NCBI GenBank assembly: GCA_963790585.1
Contig: CAWBOY010000004.1
Location: forward strand, 496,001 to 560,000
DNA: 64,000 bases
DNA from: CAWBOY01 sp963790585
GTDB lineage: Bacteria > Planctomycetota > Planctomycetia > Gemmatales > Gemmataceae
Direction: 5' to 3'
The notes below the pieces were generated by a model that had not been told where the DNA came from, did not search any database, and saw only the letters and a program-made list of their open reading frames with translations. Made by a program: the position numbers and the translations under genes. This document shows positions 44,227 to 54,836 of this stretch, piece after piece; the first letter of the stretch is position 1, and each line of letters opens with the position of its first letter.

Positions 44227-45454
44227 TTACATCTCCCCGTCAAGGCGCACAACGGCAAAGCGCTGGCCGGCACGATGGGGGCCGTCGCCGACCGTGATCT
44301 CGATCAACGCATTGGCACGCGTAAGGCCGCGTAAATCCGATGAGCCGCCCCAAGGTACCGGGCGTACTTGCCAGCCTTGGCCGCCGACGGAGAGTTCGGC
44401 GGGATGAAAGGTCGGTCGATCGGTGCGATAGGGAAAATCGTCGGTCAACACGGCAGATATGGTTTGGTCCGTCGTTTCGGCTTGGCCGCGCATGCGCCGT
44501 CAGCGCCGGTCTGACGAATAGTTCAAAACATACGAACGAGCTGACGGGATTGCCCGGAAGCCCGAAGACGAGCGTGGCTGCGGCTCCGGGTCGGGCGAAG
44601 GTGCCGAAAAACACTGGCTTGCCCGGCTTCATGGCGACTTTATGCAGGTGCTCTTCGACGCCGGCCGCGCGCAATAATCCGGGGACCAGATCAAAAACTC
44701 CCGCGGAAACGCCGCCGCTCAGTAAGAACACATTTGCTTTGAGGCCATCTTCGATATACCGGCGCAAGCTGTCGGGCTGATCGCGCGCCACACCGAGATA
44801 GCGAGGGACGCTGCCTGCTCTCGTTGCCTGGGCCATCAGCATCGGACCGTTGCTGTTGCGGATCTGGCCCGGAGCAGGAATGTCGGGAGGGTCGATGACC
44901 TCATCTCCCGTGGAAAGGATCGCAACTGTGGGCGTCGACACGACGGCAACTTTCGAGCGGCCGACGGCCGCGAGAATGGCAATTTCCTGGGGCTGGATTA
45001 CGGAGCCTACGCTCAGCACGGTCGCCCCGTTGCGCATTTCCCCGCCCTTGGCGAGAATATGTTGACCCGGTTTGGCGCCAGAATCGTCCAGGAAAACATG
45101 TCCAGCATCCAAAAGCCGGCTGCGCTCGACCATGATAACCGCATCGGCGCCCTGCGGCAGCGGCGCCCCGGTCATGATTCGGCTCGCTTGCCGCTCCTGA
45201 AGTGCGCGGCACGGCACCTGGCCCGCTTTTATCTCTTCTACGATCTCAAATGTAGTTTGTCCGCTCGCCAGGTCGGCCGAGCGCACCGCGAAGCCATCCA
45301 TCATCGCTTTGTCATGAGGCGGCGCATCGTCGGGCGCGGTAACATCTTCAGCCAGAAACCGCCCGAGCAAATGTGCCGTTAGCGGCACCGTCTCGGCTGG
45401 CAACGGCGCGACGTGCCGCATGATCGAGGCGCGAGCTTGTTCAACAGTTAGCAT
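44227..45454 (-). CDS. moeA: Molybdopterin molybdenumtransferase MoeA (frameshift near 44490)
   Basis: Puts molybdenum into molybdopterin. About 408 residues. MLTVEQARASIMRHV, DDAPPHDKAMMDGFAVRSAD, RIMTGAPLPQGADAVI, then the cofactor site ILSTGDEV, GQIRNSNGPMLMA and LLSGGVSAGVFD, and KVAMKPGKPVFFG and VFGLPGNPVSSFV make the assignment firm. After ALTAHA the frame shifts; removing one base restores MRGQAETTDQTISAVLTDDF and the domain IV end. No other molybdenum cofactor genes are in the window. Confidence 0.93.
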
Positions 45455-45478
45455 GAATGGAGAATTCGTTCCGTTGGA

Positions 45479-46192
45479 TTACTCTTTGGGCTTACTCTTG
45501 CGCACTTCAAATTCCTTGACGAATTTCTCAGGATCCTCCTTGAATGCATCACGGCAACCGCTGCAACAGACGTAGTAAGTCTTGCCTTTGAACGTCACCG
45601 CCATCGTTCCCAATCCACCACTAACAACGCACTCCATCTTGTCATCACCCGCATTGGCGAAGGGAACACCTTCCTTGGTCGCGCCGACCTGGTATTTGGC
45701 GGCGTAGGACGTCTCCTGGGCGCCCTTAACCTCATAGCGGTAGAGATAACGGTTGGAATGCAACAGACTGATGACCAGCCGTTGCATTTCTTTTTTGGTC
45801 TCGTCCGTGCGGTCGAGCGTCAGACGTTTGTCCTTGAGCTTTCCCTCAAATGTCAGAGACTCCTTGCCCAAGGTTTTGAGAGTTAGCTGATATGTTTCCT
45901 TCGCCGGCAGATAGCGCAGCTCCGCGCCGGTGTAATACTTGCTCTTGTCAAAGGTGCCGACCAGCCAGGCGTCATCCCCTTTGAAATGCCATTCCCATTT
46001 GATTGTTTCGGTCCAAAAGCCTTTGAGCTTTTCCTCGCGCGTGCCGTTCGGTTCGCCCGTCCCTTTCCAGCTACCGATAAGGTCGTTGAAAGCCTGTAAA
46101 GCTTCTTTGGCCGTCGGTTTGGCGGGCTCCCGTGCAGAGATGTTATGCGAGCCAAAAGCGACGCCGATCAGAAGCGGTATCAGCAATTTCAT
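45479..46192 (-). CDS. Secreted protein with a C-terminal YHS/TRASH-like metal-binding domain
   Basis: 237 residues. MKLLIPLLIGVAFGSHNISA is a signal peptide. The middle part, with SWKGTGEPNGTREEKLKGFW and WLVGTFDKSKYYTGAELRYL, resembles a lipocalin-like or DUF1579-type beta-barrel. The C-terminal 45 residues, CVVSGGLGTMAVTFKGKTYY then VCCSGCRDAFKEDPEKFVKE, match the YHS/TRASH pattern, which binds metal or thiol ligands through cysteines. It may sense or bind a metal outside the membrane. Alone on its strand after moeA; function not established. Confidence 0.72.
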   Translation of the reverse strand: MKLLIPLLIGVAFGSHNISAREPAKPTAKEALQAFNDLIGSWKGTGEPNGTREEKLKGFWTETIKWEWHFKGDDAWLVGTFDKSKYYTGAELRYLPAKETYQLTLKTLGKESLTFEGKLKDKRLTLDRTDETKKEMQRLVISLLHSNRYLYRYEVKGAQETSYAAKYQVGATKEGVPFANAGDDKMECVVSGGLGTMAVTFKGKTYYVCCSGCRDAFKEDPEKFVKEFEVRKSKPKE

Positions 46193-46406
46193 CGATCGTT
46201 CCCCTCGGCAACGGTTCGGCGCAGATGCATTGGTCTAGCTGGCTGCTAACCTTGGGCATTCTACTCTCAGGCACACATCTATAGCAACTCGACAACAGCT
46301 GGAATGCCGTCCGCGTCAGCGGTCTTCGCGCTCAGTTTGGCACGCTCCGTGCTGTATTTTTGTCTTTACGTTTTGTCATGATTCAAAAACCTCGGAAGGG
46401 ATAGCC

Positions 46407-47375
46407 ATGACGCTCGACGCCGGTGCGATTCCTGTTCGACCGTTCGGCAAGACGGACGCAAAAATCTCTATCCTTGGCATGGGCGGCCATCACCTTGGCG
46501 AGATCGCCACGGTCGAAGAAGCTATTCGCATTGTCCATGAGGCGATCGCTGGCGGCGTAACCTTCTTCGACAACTGTTGGGAGTATTACAACGGCCGGAC
46601 TGAGAATTGGCTGGGCCGAGCGCTGCACGGGCGGCGCGACAAAGTTTTCCTGATGACCAAGGTCTGTACTCACGGCCGCGGGGCGGATCTCGCGCTGAGG
46701 ATGCTCGACGAGTCGCTGCGGCGGCTGCAGACCGACCACCTCGATCTCTGGCAAATTCACGGCGTCAGCTTCGACAACGATCCGGAGCTGGCCTACGCCA
46801 AGGGCGGAGTCCTCGAAGCGCTCGATAAAGCCAAGCAACAGGGCAAGACCCGTTTCGTAGGCTTCACGGGCCATAAAGATCCGTCGATTCACCTGGACAT
46901 GATCAAACGCGGCTATCCGTTTGATGCCGTGCAGATGCCTCTCAACGTCTTCGATTCGCAGTTCCGAAGTTTCGAGAAGCAGGTTCTACCCGAGTTGACG
47001 AAGCGCAAGATCGCGGCTTTGGGAATGAAGCCGCTGAATGGTACAGCTGATGCCGTCAAATCTGGCCTGCTCAAAGCGGAAGAGATGCTGCGCTATGCGA
47101 TGAGCTTGCCCGTCGCGACCACTATTACGGGCATCGATTCGCTTCAGGTTCTGCGGCAAAATCTCAAATTAGCCCAGAATTTTACGCCATTCACGGCGGA
47201 AGAGATGCAGGCTTTACGAGACAAGGTCGCTGCGAAGGCAGGCGACGGGCGGTTTGAGACTTATAAGGTTTCGCTGCGATTCGACAACCCACATGCGCGC
47301 CTGCAACATGGTTTCCCACTGGATGAGACGCAGAAAGAACTCAAGGAGATGTTCAAGGAAGCTGGCAGCCCGTGA
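46407..47375 (+). CDS. Aldo/keto reductase
   Basis: 322 residues. The catalytic tetrad can be placed: D55 in FFDNCWEYYNG, Y60, K85 in LMTKVCTHG and H118 in DLWQIHGV. TIEGIDSLQVLRQNLKLA-type ending (ITGIDSLQVLRQNLKLAQNF) and the LGMKPLNG segment are family-like. No signal peptide. It is about half identical by eye to the gene 212 bp downstream, which does carry a Tat signal; the pair is a tandem duplication. Substrates are unknown. Confidence 0.9.
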   Translation: MTLDAGAIPVRPFGKTDAKISILGMGGHHLGEIATVEEAIRIVHEAIAGGVTFFDNCWEYYNGRTENWLGRALHGRRDKVFLMTKVCTHGRGADLALRMLDESLRRLQTDHLDLWQIHGVSFDNDPELAYAKGGVLEALDKAKQQGKTRFVGFTGHKDPSIHLDMIKRGYPFDAVQMPLNVFDSQFRSFEKQVLPELTKRKIAALGMKPLNGTADAVKSGLLKAEEMLRYAMSLPVATTITGIDSLQVLRQNLKLAQNFTPFTAEEMQALRDKVAAKAGDGRFETYKVSLRFDNPHARLQHGFPLDETQKELKEMFKEAGSP

Positions 47376-47411
47376 GGCTCCAAACCGCAGGCTATTGGTC
47401 ACAAGATTTAG

Positions 47412-47497
47412 GTCGTGGCCGGGATCGGTACTCCGACCCCGGCGTCGCTCGAGCGGTTCCAGAGATCCGGGGTCGGAGTACCGACCCCGGCCACGAC
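47412..47497. repeat. Palindromic interspersed repeat, family C
   Basis: GTCGTGGCCGGGATCGGTAC and TCCGACCCCGG, then CCGGGGTCGGAGTACCGACC and CCGGCCACGAC. Lies between the two aldo/keto reductase genes. Confidence 0.88.
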
Positions 47498-47587
47498 CGC
47501 CATAAATCATAAACGAGTGTATTACTCAGGATATTAGAAGGTCCCATATATCCTTTTCTTATTTTCCTCGGCGAAGCGAGACACGTC

Positions 47588-48658
47588 ATGAGCGAAGCTT
47601 CAAATTCGTCCGCGAGTTCAGAGCCCGATCGGCGCGATTTTTTGCAGGGGGCCGCCGCGGCGTCGACCTTGATGGCGACCAGCGTCCTACCCGGGCAGGA
47701 CCAACCCAAGACGGTCGAACTCTTCGATACCGGCCCAGATAGGATTCCGCGCAAAGCGTTCGGGCGCACCAAGGAGCGGGTGTCCGTCATCGGCCTGGGC
47801 GGCCACGCGATTGGCTCTGCGCCGACCTTGAAAGAGGCGATCGCGATCGTTCATGAGGCGATCGACGCGGGGGTGAATTTCCTGGACAACGCCTGGGAGT
47901 ACCACGATGGCCGGAGCGAAGATTGGATGGGCCAGGCGCTCAATGGCCGACGCGACAAGGTCTTTCTCATGACCAAGGTCTGCACTCATGGCCGAGATAA
48001 AACGGTCGCTCTCAAGCAGCTCGACGAATCACTCAAGCGCCTGCAAACGGATTATTTAGACCTTTGGCAGATCCATGAAGTGGTTTATGACAACGATCCG
48101 GAACGCCATGCCGCCAAGGGCGGCGTTTTTGAAGCTCTCGACGAAGCGAAGAAGGCCGGGAAGGTGCGTTATGTCGGCTTCACCGGGCATAAACATCCGA
48201 TGATTCATTTGAAGATGTTGGCGCAAAAGTATCCGTTCGACGCCGTGCAAATGCCGCTAAATCCTTTCGATGCCACCTATCGCAGCTTCCAGCATCACGT
48301 TCTTCCCGAGGTCATAAAACGCGGCATGGCGCCGCTCGGCATGAAGAGCCTCGGAGGAAACGGACAACCGATCGTCAAGGGCGTCGTCACCGTGAGCGAG
48401 GCCTTGCGCTATGCGATGAGCCTGCCGGTGTCGACGACCATCAGTGGCATCGATTCGCTTGAAGTGCTGCATCAAAACCTGGCGATCGCCCGTGGCTTTT
48501 CTCCGATGTCAGCCAAGGAAATGGCGGACCTCGAGAGGCGTTGTGCATCCAACGCCGGCGATGGGCACCTCGAACTCTACAAATCGACAGTGAAATATGA
48601 TGGTGCGATAGGCCGAAAGGAACATGGGTATCCGTCTCCCAAGGAGATGCCGATTTAA
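47588..48658 (+). CDS. Aldo/keto reductase with Tat signal
   Basis: 356 residues. The N terminus contains DRRDFLQGAAAASTLMATSV, a twin-arginine export signal. The tetrad residues are then as in the paralog upstream: D and Y in FLDNAWEYHDG, K in LMTKVCTHGRD and H in DLWQIHEV. TISGIDSLEVLHQNLAIARG near the end is shared with the upstream gene. Exported aldo/keto reductases of this kind are common in planctomycetes. The start ATG at 47588 has GCGAAGCGAG upstream. It probably arose by tandem duplication. Confidence 0.9.
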   Translation: MSEASNSSASSEPDRRDFLQGAAAASTLMATSVLPGQDQPKTVELFDTGPDRIPRKAFGRTKERVSVIGLGGHAIGSAPTLKEAIAIVHEAIDAGVNFLDNAWEYHDGRSEDWMGQALNGRRDKVFLMTKVCTHGRDKTVALKQLDESLKRLQTDYLDLWQIHEVVYDNDPERHAAKGGVFEALDEAKKAGKVRYVGFTGHKHPMIHLKMLAQKYPFDAVQMPLNPFDATYRSFQHHVLPEVIKRGMAPLGMKSLGGNGQPIVKGVVTVSEALRYAMSLPVSTTISGIDSLEVLHQNLAIARGFSPMSAKEMADLERRCASNAGDGHLELYKSTVKYDGAIGRKEHGYPSPKEMPI

Positions 48659-48779
48659 CTTGCGATTGGGAGTGGTGAGCAAAATCAGTAGCCGCCAGTT
48701 GTTTATTTTGTTGTGATATCGCTCCTACTCGGATAGCCTCACCAACTCCTTGCACAAATCCAACGAGAGGAGTCGAGGC

Positions 48780-50192
48780 ATGTCTCCATTTCCCTTACGT
48801 CCTATTCGCCAAGGTTGCACATTCCTCCTGGCGGCATTGATCGTGGCTCCCTGGACAGCTGCCGCTGAACAGTCGCCGCCGGCGCCGACCGGCCCCGCGC
48901 CGCTGACGCTCACCGCTCAGCAAGACCGACAGCTCATGCTGGACCAACTTAAAATCGCGGCGAAAACGATGCGCCCGGGTGTTAATGGCAGCAATCCGAA
49001 GGCGCCGAATTACCAGAACACGGATGAGTCCAAAGCCAATCCCTGTCCGGATCTACCCAACATGATGGTGACCAAAAGCAGGAAGCAAGTCACCACCGAG
49101 AAGATTTGGTGGGAGGAGCGCCGTCCGGAGATCGTGGAGTCTTTCGACGCCGAAGTTTATGGCCGCGTGCCGAAAGATGTGCCGAAAGTTACCTGGGAAA
49201 TTGCTCCTGCTGGCGAGGCGGGAGCGGGTGGCGGAGGCATTGGCGGCCGTGGCGGCCCGGCTCCGACGGTTCCAGTGGTCACGAAGCAGCTCGTTGGCAA
49301 AGTCGATAATTCATCATACCCGGCCATTTCCGTGAACATTCGCCTGACACTGACGCTCCCGGCGGGAGCCTCCGGACCGGTGCCGGTCATGATGGACTTT
49401 GGCGGTGGCGGCGGACGAAATCAGTACTTCGCGAAGGGCTGGGGTTATGCCTTGGTCAATCCGGGCAGCATTCAAGCAGACAACGGCGCGGGCCTGACAC
49501 GCGGCATCATCGGCCTAGTCAACAAAGGGCAAGCCCGCAAGCCGGAGGATTGGGGCTCCTTGCGAGCGTGGGCTTCGGGCGCGAGCCGCGCTTTGGATTA
49601 CCTGGAAACCAACAAAGCGGTCGACGCGAAGCAGGTGGGGATTTCCGGTCTGTCTCGTTATGGCAAGGCGGCACTGGTTGCGATGGCCTACGAGCCGCGT
49701 TTTGCCATCGGCCTCATCGGGTCTTCCGGCGCGGGCGGAGCCAAGCTGTTCCGCCGCAACTGGGGCGAGCAAGTTGAGAACCTGGCCTCAAGCGGCGAAT
49801 ATCACTGGATGTCCGGCACTTTCTTGAAATACGCCGGACCAATGGCACCCTGCGATCTGCCGGTTGACGCTCATGAGCTTATTGCTCTGTGCGCTCCGCG
49901 ACCGACGTTCATTAGTTATGGTGCCATGTCCGGTCAGGGCGCTGAAGGAACATGGGTCGATCAAAAAGGGAGCTTCATGGCCGCGGTCGCCGCTGGCCCG
50001 GCTTTCAAACTATTAGGCAAGAAAGACCTGGGCACAACGGAAATGCCAGCGATCGAAGTAGCCCTTGTTGAAGGAGATCTAGCCTGGCGAATGCACAAGG
50101 GCGGGCATACGACTGGGCCAAACATCGACACGTTCGTCGAATGGGCGTCGCGGTATCTCAAGGGGCCGGCTATCAAGCCGGTGAAACCCTGA
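48780..50192 (+). CDS. CE15-like glucuronoyl esterase
   Basis: About 470 residues with a signal peptide (RQGCTFLLAALIVAPWTAAA). The ATG at 48780 follows GAGAGGAG and is preferred to 48750. The alpha/beta-hydrolase motif GISGLSRYGKAAL puts the nucleophile at S292, in the GxSRxGK pattern of glucuronoyl methylesterases, and the late HKGGHTTGPN gives His443. IGSSGAGGAKLFRRNWGEQV is another conserved segment. These enzymes cut ester links between lignin and glucuronoxylan. A role in degrading plant polymers is inference. An alpha/beta-hydrolase with another ester substrate is possible. Confidence 0.83.
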   Translation: MSPFPLRPIRQGCTFLLAALIVAPWTAAAEQSPPAPTGPAPLTLTAQQDRQLMLDQLKIAAKTMRPGVNGSNPKAPNYQNTDESKANPCPDLPNMMVTKSRKQVTTEKIWWEERRPEIVESFDAEVYGRVPKDVPKVTWEIAPAGEAGAGGGGIGGRGGPAPTVPVVTKQLVGKVDNSSYPAISVNIRLTLTLPAGASGPVPVMMDFGGGGGRNQYFAKGWGYALVNPGSIQADNGAGLTRGIIGLVNKGQARKPEDWGSLRAWASGASRALDYLETNKAVDAKQVGISGLSRYGKAALVAMAYEPRFAIGLIGSSGAGGAKLFRRNWGEQVENLASSGEYHWMSGTFLKYAGPMAPCDLPVDAHELIALCAPRPTFISYGAMSGQGAEGTWVDQKGSFMAAVAAGPAFKLLGKKDLGTTEMPAIEVALVEGDLAWRMHKGGHTTGPNIDTFVEWASRYLKGPAIKPVKP

Positions 50193-50750
50193 CGGCATCT
50201 AGGGGCGCCTGGGAATCACAAACTGCGGCGCCCCTATTCCGCCTCATACCCCAAATTCGGCGACACTTACCAAAGGCCAAACAGGCATCGTTTTTGACTG
50301 AAACGTCGAGTTCCTTGCCGGTCGTAGTCATCTTCCCAAGTGACCCTCAGAGGCGCGGCTTGAAGGTCTCCTCCGATCATGTGACCAGGGTCTGTCCCAT
50401 ACGGTTGTGGCGGCACGTTTCCAACGTGCCGATCGGAGCCGTGGAAGCGTGGCTAAACTAGAAAAAGTTATGCCTCGGCACTTTGGAAACGTGCCGCCGC
50501 ATCCTTATGGGACAAACTCTAGCCCGAGTAGGCCCCCGCCTGCGCAGTGCAGGCTCGTTGACCATTTCGCGGCCGCGCGTCTTGAAACGCAAGATCCATC
50601 TTCGGCCTCCTTGCTTTGTTGGGCTTTGTTTCGCACAATAACAATCGCAGGGAAGGGCCTATTTGTCTAGAGACCATGCCCGGTAAGCAGTCAAGTAAGT
50701 TTACATTCCATTTGGACTGCATCCTCTTTTTCCTCCTCGTCCTTTTATCC
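50193..50750. other. Spacer with family D repeat
   Basis: A 550-bp spacer without a recognised gene. The family D palindrome fills 50393-50514; the flanks hold only short ORFs. Confidence 0.5.
50393..50514. repeat. Palindromic interspersed repeat, family D
   Basis: Arms TGTCCCATACGGTTGTGGCG with GCACGTTTCCAACGTGCC, and GGCACTTTGGAAACGTGCCG followed by CCGCATCCTTATGGGACA. The GGCGGCACGTTTCC core is shared with 9595-9692. Confidence 0.82.
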
Positions 50751-50762
50751 TATATGGTGCCT

Positions 50763-53700
50763 ATGCCGCGATTGTGGCGTGGTTGTTGGAACTTAATCTT
50801 GGCAGGTAAAAAAGATCGAGCATCGCGGACCTTCGCACGACTGCGTTTGGAGGCCCTTGAGGATCGCCTGCCGCCAGCGCACAATATCACCATTCAGGCA
50901 GGCGGCGCAGCCCTGCTGAGCAATCCCGGCCTCAGTTCGTTTGCCAATACGAATGATTATGTGATCGATCCTTCTCAGTTCAGCTCGGCCACCAGTGACG
51001 TAACGCTCCAAGCAAACAACGACGTCATCTTCAAGGGCGCGGTAAACGTTCCCTATGGCCATTCGCTACAAGTTTTCGCGGGCCGAAATGTGACAGTCGA
51101 AACAAACGTCTTTACGAACGGCGCGGAACTAGACGTTGTCGCCAACGACTCAGCGCAGTATGGCGTTACGGAGTCGGACCGCGATGCCGGTTATTACCCG
51201 GGCACGAAAGAACCGCATACAGAGAACCACGAAAAGCACGAATAGCACGAATAAAAAGAAGCGAGAGGGCGCTGATCCCGAGACGCTCCACCGTTCCCCT
51301 CTGCATCTTGTTTTCCTATTCGTGCTATTCGTGTTTTTCGTGGTTGACCTTATTTCATGCCGGGGTAATATGGTTCGCTCACGACCAATAATTCACTGCA
51401 GCCAACGGTCGATTTTAGCTCCAATAATGGATCTATTGAACTCTTCGCCGACGTGGGAACGGGTATTGCAAGTGGAGGGGCGATCAATCTTCCCAATGGT
51501 TTCGTCCAGGCCGTAGGTGGCAATGTCACCTTGGGCGCCGACGTTATTGATCTTGGCACACCGAAAAGCGTAAGTGGCACGGGCTATTTATTGTACACGC
51601 CGATTCGCAGCGACAGGCCGATGCAAATTGGCGGGACGGACACCAATACTCAATTGGTGTTCACCGAGGCCGATCGCCTGGCGGTGGTCGACGGATTTCG
51701 CTTCCTAGAATTTGGCAGTTCCACATCGGTTGGCAACATCACGACCGGCGGTGATCTGACTCCGTTCACATCCGAACTCGGCATTGTCTGCAATCCGGAC
51801 CCCGTCCAGGGCAACATTACCATTACGAATAAGATAGACGCAACAAACAATCCATTGAAAATATTCGCCGCAAGGACGTTATCAATCGAAGCTGGTGGCG
51901 AACTCCTGACATCAGGTGGCATATATATTGTCAGCACTTATCCATTAGCAGATACGGCCGCACTGACCATTGATGTGGACGGTGGCATAATCAATGGAGA
52001 AGGCGGGAACATATCTATCAATAATTCTGATTGGTCCGTGGGGCCAAACGTGATAGCCGGCCCCGCTTTCGTCAAGGTCGAAAATAAGGGCGAGGTAATT
52101 ACGTCGGGAACTGGCGGCATCCAATACTCGGATACTGCTCCGGCGGGGCCCGGCAATGTCGGCCTTCTCATTACCAGCGGTGGCCGCGTCACTGCCGGCG
52201 GCGGTGATAGCACGAAATCTTTGGCCCTGAATTACGCATCTCACCTTTTTTTAACTCTTGAGAGCGACAAATCCGCCGCCGCGGGATACCAGTTCGTACA
52301 CGTTGATGGACCGGTTGATTTGGGCTATGCATTCCTGGAGTTGCAGTGTTCTGGCCCACAAGTTCCTGGCACGACGTTCGCAATTCTGGACAATCATGGG
52401 TCCGGGCCGATCACGAATACATTCCAAGAGGGCCTGGATGGAGCCTATTTGACTTCAGCAGCGGAGCCGGTCGGTACCTCCTTCCAATTGTCGTATAAAG
52501 GAGCGGATGATTCTCCAATTGTCCTAACTACCGTCCAGGCGCCGATTATCACGCTGCAGCCGCAGAACCAGATCGTAGAAACAGGTAACTCGGTTACGTT
52601 CACCGCAACGGCCACGGGTTCGCCGCCGCCCACGGTGCAATGGCAGCAAGAAAATCCTGGTGGCACCTTCTCGGATATTCCCGGCGCGACTTCTACAACG
52701 TTGACCTTCGTACCGAGGATAGATCAAAATGGATTGCATTATCGCGCCGTATTCACGAGCAATGGTGTACCTACGACGACAAATGAAGCCCAGTTAACGG
52801 TTCAAAATATATTTGAAACCCTGTCGAACTCATCGGTCACCGAGTTCCGTCCGGCAGGTACCATTGTCGGAACACTAACCGCGAGTGAGTTCGGTTCCGG
52901 CCATATGTTCACGTATTCCTATCCGAGCGACAATAGTGCGCCTTTTACGGTGGTGGGTGACAAATTGGTTACCACGGACGTCCTCCAGACATCCGTCACG
53001 AATAATCCAACGATACTCGTGAAAGTAACGGACGAAAGCGGTTATTTCCAAATTGCCTCATTTACTATTTTGATTGTCAAAGATCCCAATCTTTCTCTTT
53101 CTGGCCAAATTCTTACTGTCAACGGAACTTCGGGTAATGATGTTTTCTCATTCGCCGCGAGCGCGGTGGAAGATGTCATGTCTCTCAACGGCGTCAAACT
53201 TGCCGCCGATATTTCCTTGGTTAAGACAGTCGTGTTTCAAGGCGGGGCGGGTAACGACACGGCCTATCTGAGCGGTCTGGTCGGAAGTAAGAATACGCTA
53301 ACCCTTACGCCGTTAAGCGGTACGATGGCCGGCACTGGCTACACCGTGGTGGCGAATAATGTCGAGACAACCCAGGCCTTTGGCAATAAGGGCGATGTCG
53401 CCTATCTCTATGACAATAGCGGCCAAAACACTTATGCCGCTTCGCCCTCTTATAGTTTTTTCACGGGCGCCGGTTTCTACGAAAATGAGGTCGGCTTCAG
53501 CACGGCAAATGCGTTCGCCGCGAAGGGAACATCAGACTCGGCTTATTTGTACGATGCGGGCGGCAACAATGTGTTCGTCGGCACGCCGACCTACAGTTAT
53601 TTGACAAATAATGGCTACTTCAAACAAGCTGTTGGCTTTAAATCAGTCAATGCCTTTGCCACGAGCACGGGCTATGACTCCGCTTATCTCTTTGACAGTG

Positions 53701-54152
53701 GCGGGACTAACACATTTGTGGGTAATGCCACGAATAGTTATCTATCGGGTAGTGGTTATTTTAACCAGGTTACCGGCTTTGCCGCGGTCCAGGCTCGCTC
53801 TGGGACGGGTGCCAATGATACCGCCTATCTTTTTGGCGGCGCCAACAACAACGTTTTTACGGCGAACAGTTCCTATAGCTACATGTATGGTCTCGGTTAC
53901 CTCAACGAAGCCGTGGGCTTCAAGGCGGTCTCCGCCATTGGGTCAGCTTCGGACACGGCGACGTTGTATGACGCGGCTGGCGTGAACACGTTCACGGGCC
54001 AAGGACCGACAGGCCAGCTTGCCGCTGCAGACGTGACATACAGCGCAGCCGGCTTTGGCTATGTCAATATCGTTCAATCCTTAGGCAGCTATGATACAGC
54101 ATTGACGGATGCAATCACCTTCGCGCTAAAAAAAGTCGGAGTGTGGCATTGA
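50763..54152 (+). pseudogene. Large surface protein (LEALEDR), split by a palindromic element
   Basis: A long repeat-built protein. The start at 50763 puts RLEALEDRLPPA at residues 27-38, the planctomycete surface-protein signature. After about 150 residues (to GYYPGTKE) the frame runs into a 160-bp palindromic insertion with a stop at 51243, and coding resumes in the same frame from YGSLTTNNSLQPTVDFSSNN. The second part has an Ig-like domain (QPQNQIVETGNSVTF, residues around 52.56-52.80 kb), then five tandem repeats of about 57 residues around AYLYDNSGQNTY, AYLYDAGGNNVF, AYLFDSGGTNTF, AYLFGGANNNVF and ATLYDAAGVNTF. Function unknown; probably displayed on the surface. Confidence 0.75.
51191..51370. 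repeat. Palindromic insertion in the surface protein gene
   Basis: Outer arms TTATTACCCGGGCACGAAA (51191-51209) and TTTCATGCCGGGGTAATA (51353-51370), inner arms AACCACGAAAAGCACGAATA with GCACGAAT (51225-51252) and ATTCGTGCTATTCGTGTTTT with TCGTGGTT (51318-51345). It carries no gene and interrupts coding sequence by an in-frame stop. A MITE-like or REP-like origin is likely. Confidence 0.8.
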
Positions 54153-54836
54153 GAAAAAGAAAGTGAGAAGAAAGAGAGCGCTCAAAGGAGACAAAAATAG
54201 TCTTTTATTTGGCAAGGGTGGTATATGGCAATACTGACTCGTTTGACGCGCGCCGACGTAAATCGATCTCCTGTAATGATTTAACATAAACATTACTAAA
54301 ACGATAAACATCGTCAAAGCGACCAGCCATGCCAAAAGTGATTTGGCATGGCAAGGGTGCCTGGACTCTGCCGAGCGGGCTCTGTGCTTAAAGGAACACC
54401 GGACACCGCTCCATTTGACTTGACAGGTCAACGATCGACGTCATGCCAAGTGTATGCTACCTTCGGATCAAGGGAGGTGTGCCGTCATTCTTCTCGCTAT
54501 CGCGCTTTTGTACGACGAAGTAAAACGCTTCTCAGGTTTCGTACAACTCCTCACAAAAAAGGGGGAACTCTTACCAGTTCCAAGCGTAGGGGAGGGGTTC
54601 GGCGTCAAAGAACCCGTCGCTTGCGCTCCGGGCTGGTAGTAGGGGTTGTTACCGCGATTATGGGAAGCTGCACTTCGCTATGCTCTCCGCGCGGAAGTTG
54701 GCGGGACTTAGAATTTCGGCGTCGAATTGGCGTGTTTTATCGGAAAAGGGCTTTGTTTTAAGGTCCGCCAACAGTTGGCGGACCTTAACATTTTGGCGGT
54801 GCTAAGAAAAGTTCACAGATAATACGTCGAACGCAA
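54153..54836. other. Spacer with two hairpins
   Basis: No gene recognised in about 680 bp. GCCATGCCAAAAGTGATTTG with GCATGGC (54326-54352) is a perfect hairpin downstream of the surface protein gene, and TTAAGGTCCGCCAA/TTGGCGGACCTTAA (54758-54788) one downstream of metH. Both may end transcription. Confidence 0.5.
54758..54788 (-). terminator. Hairpin downstream of metH
   Basis: A perfect 14-bp stem TTAAGGTCCGCCAA/TTGGCGGACCTTAA with a 3-nt loop, 49 bp after the metH stop codon. On the minus strand it is followed by AACAAAGCC, without a clean T-run, so a factor-independent stop is possible but not certain. Confidence 0.45.
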
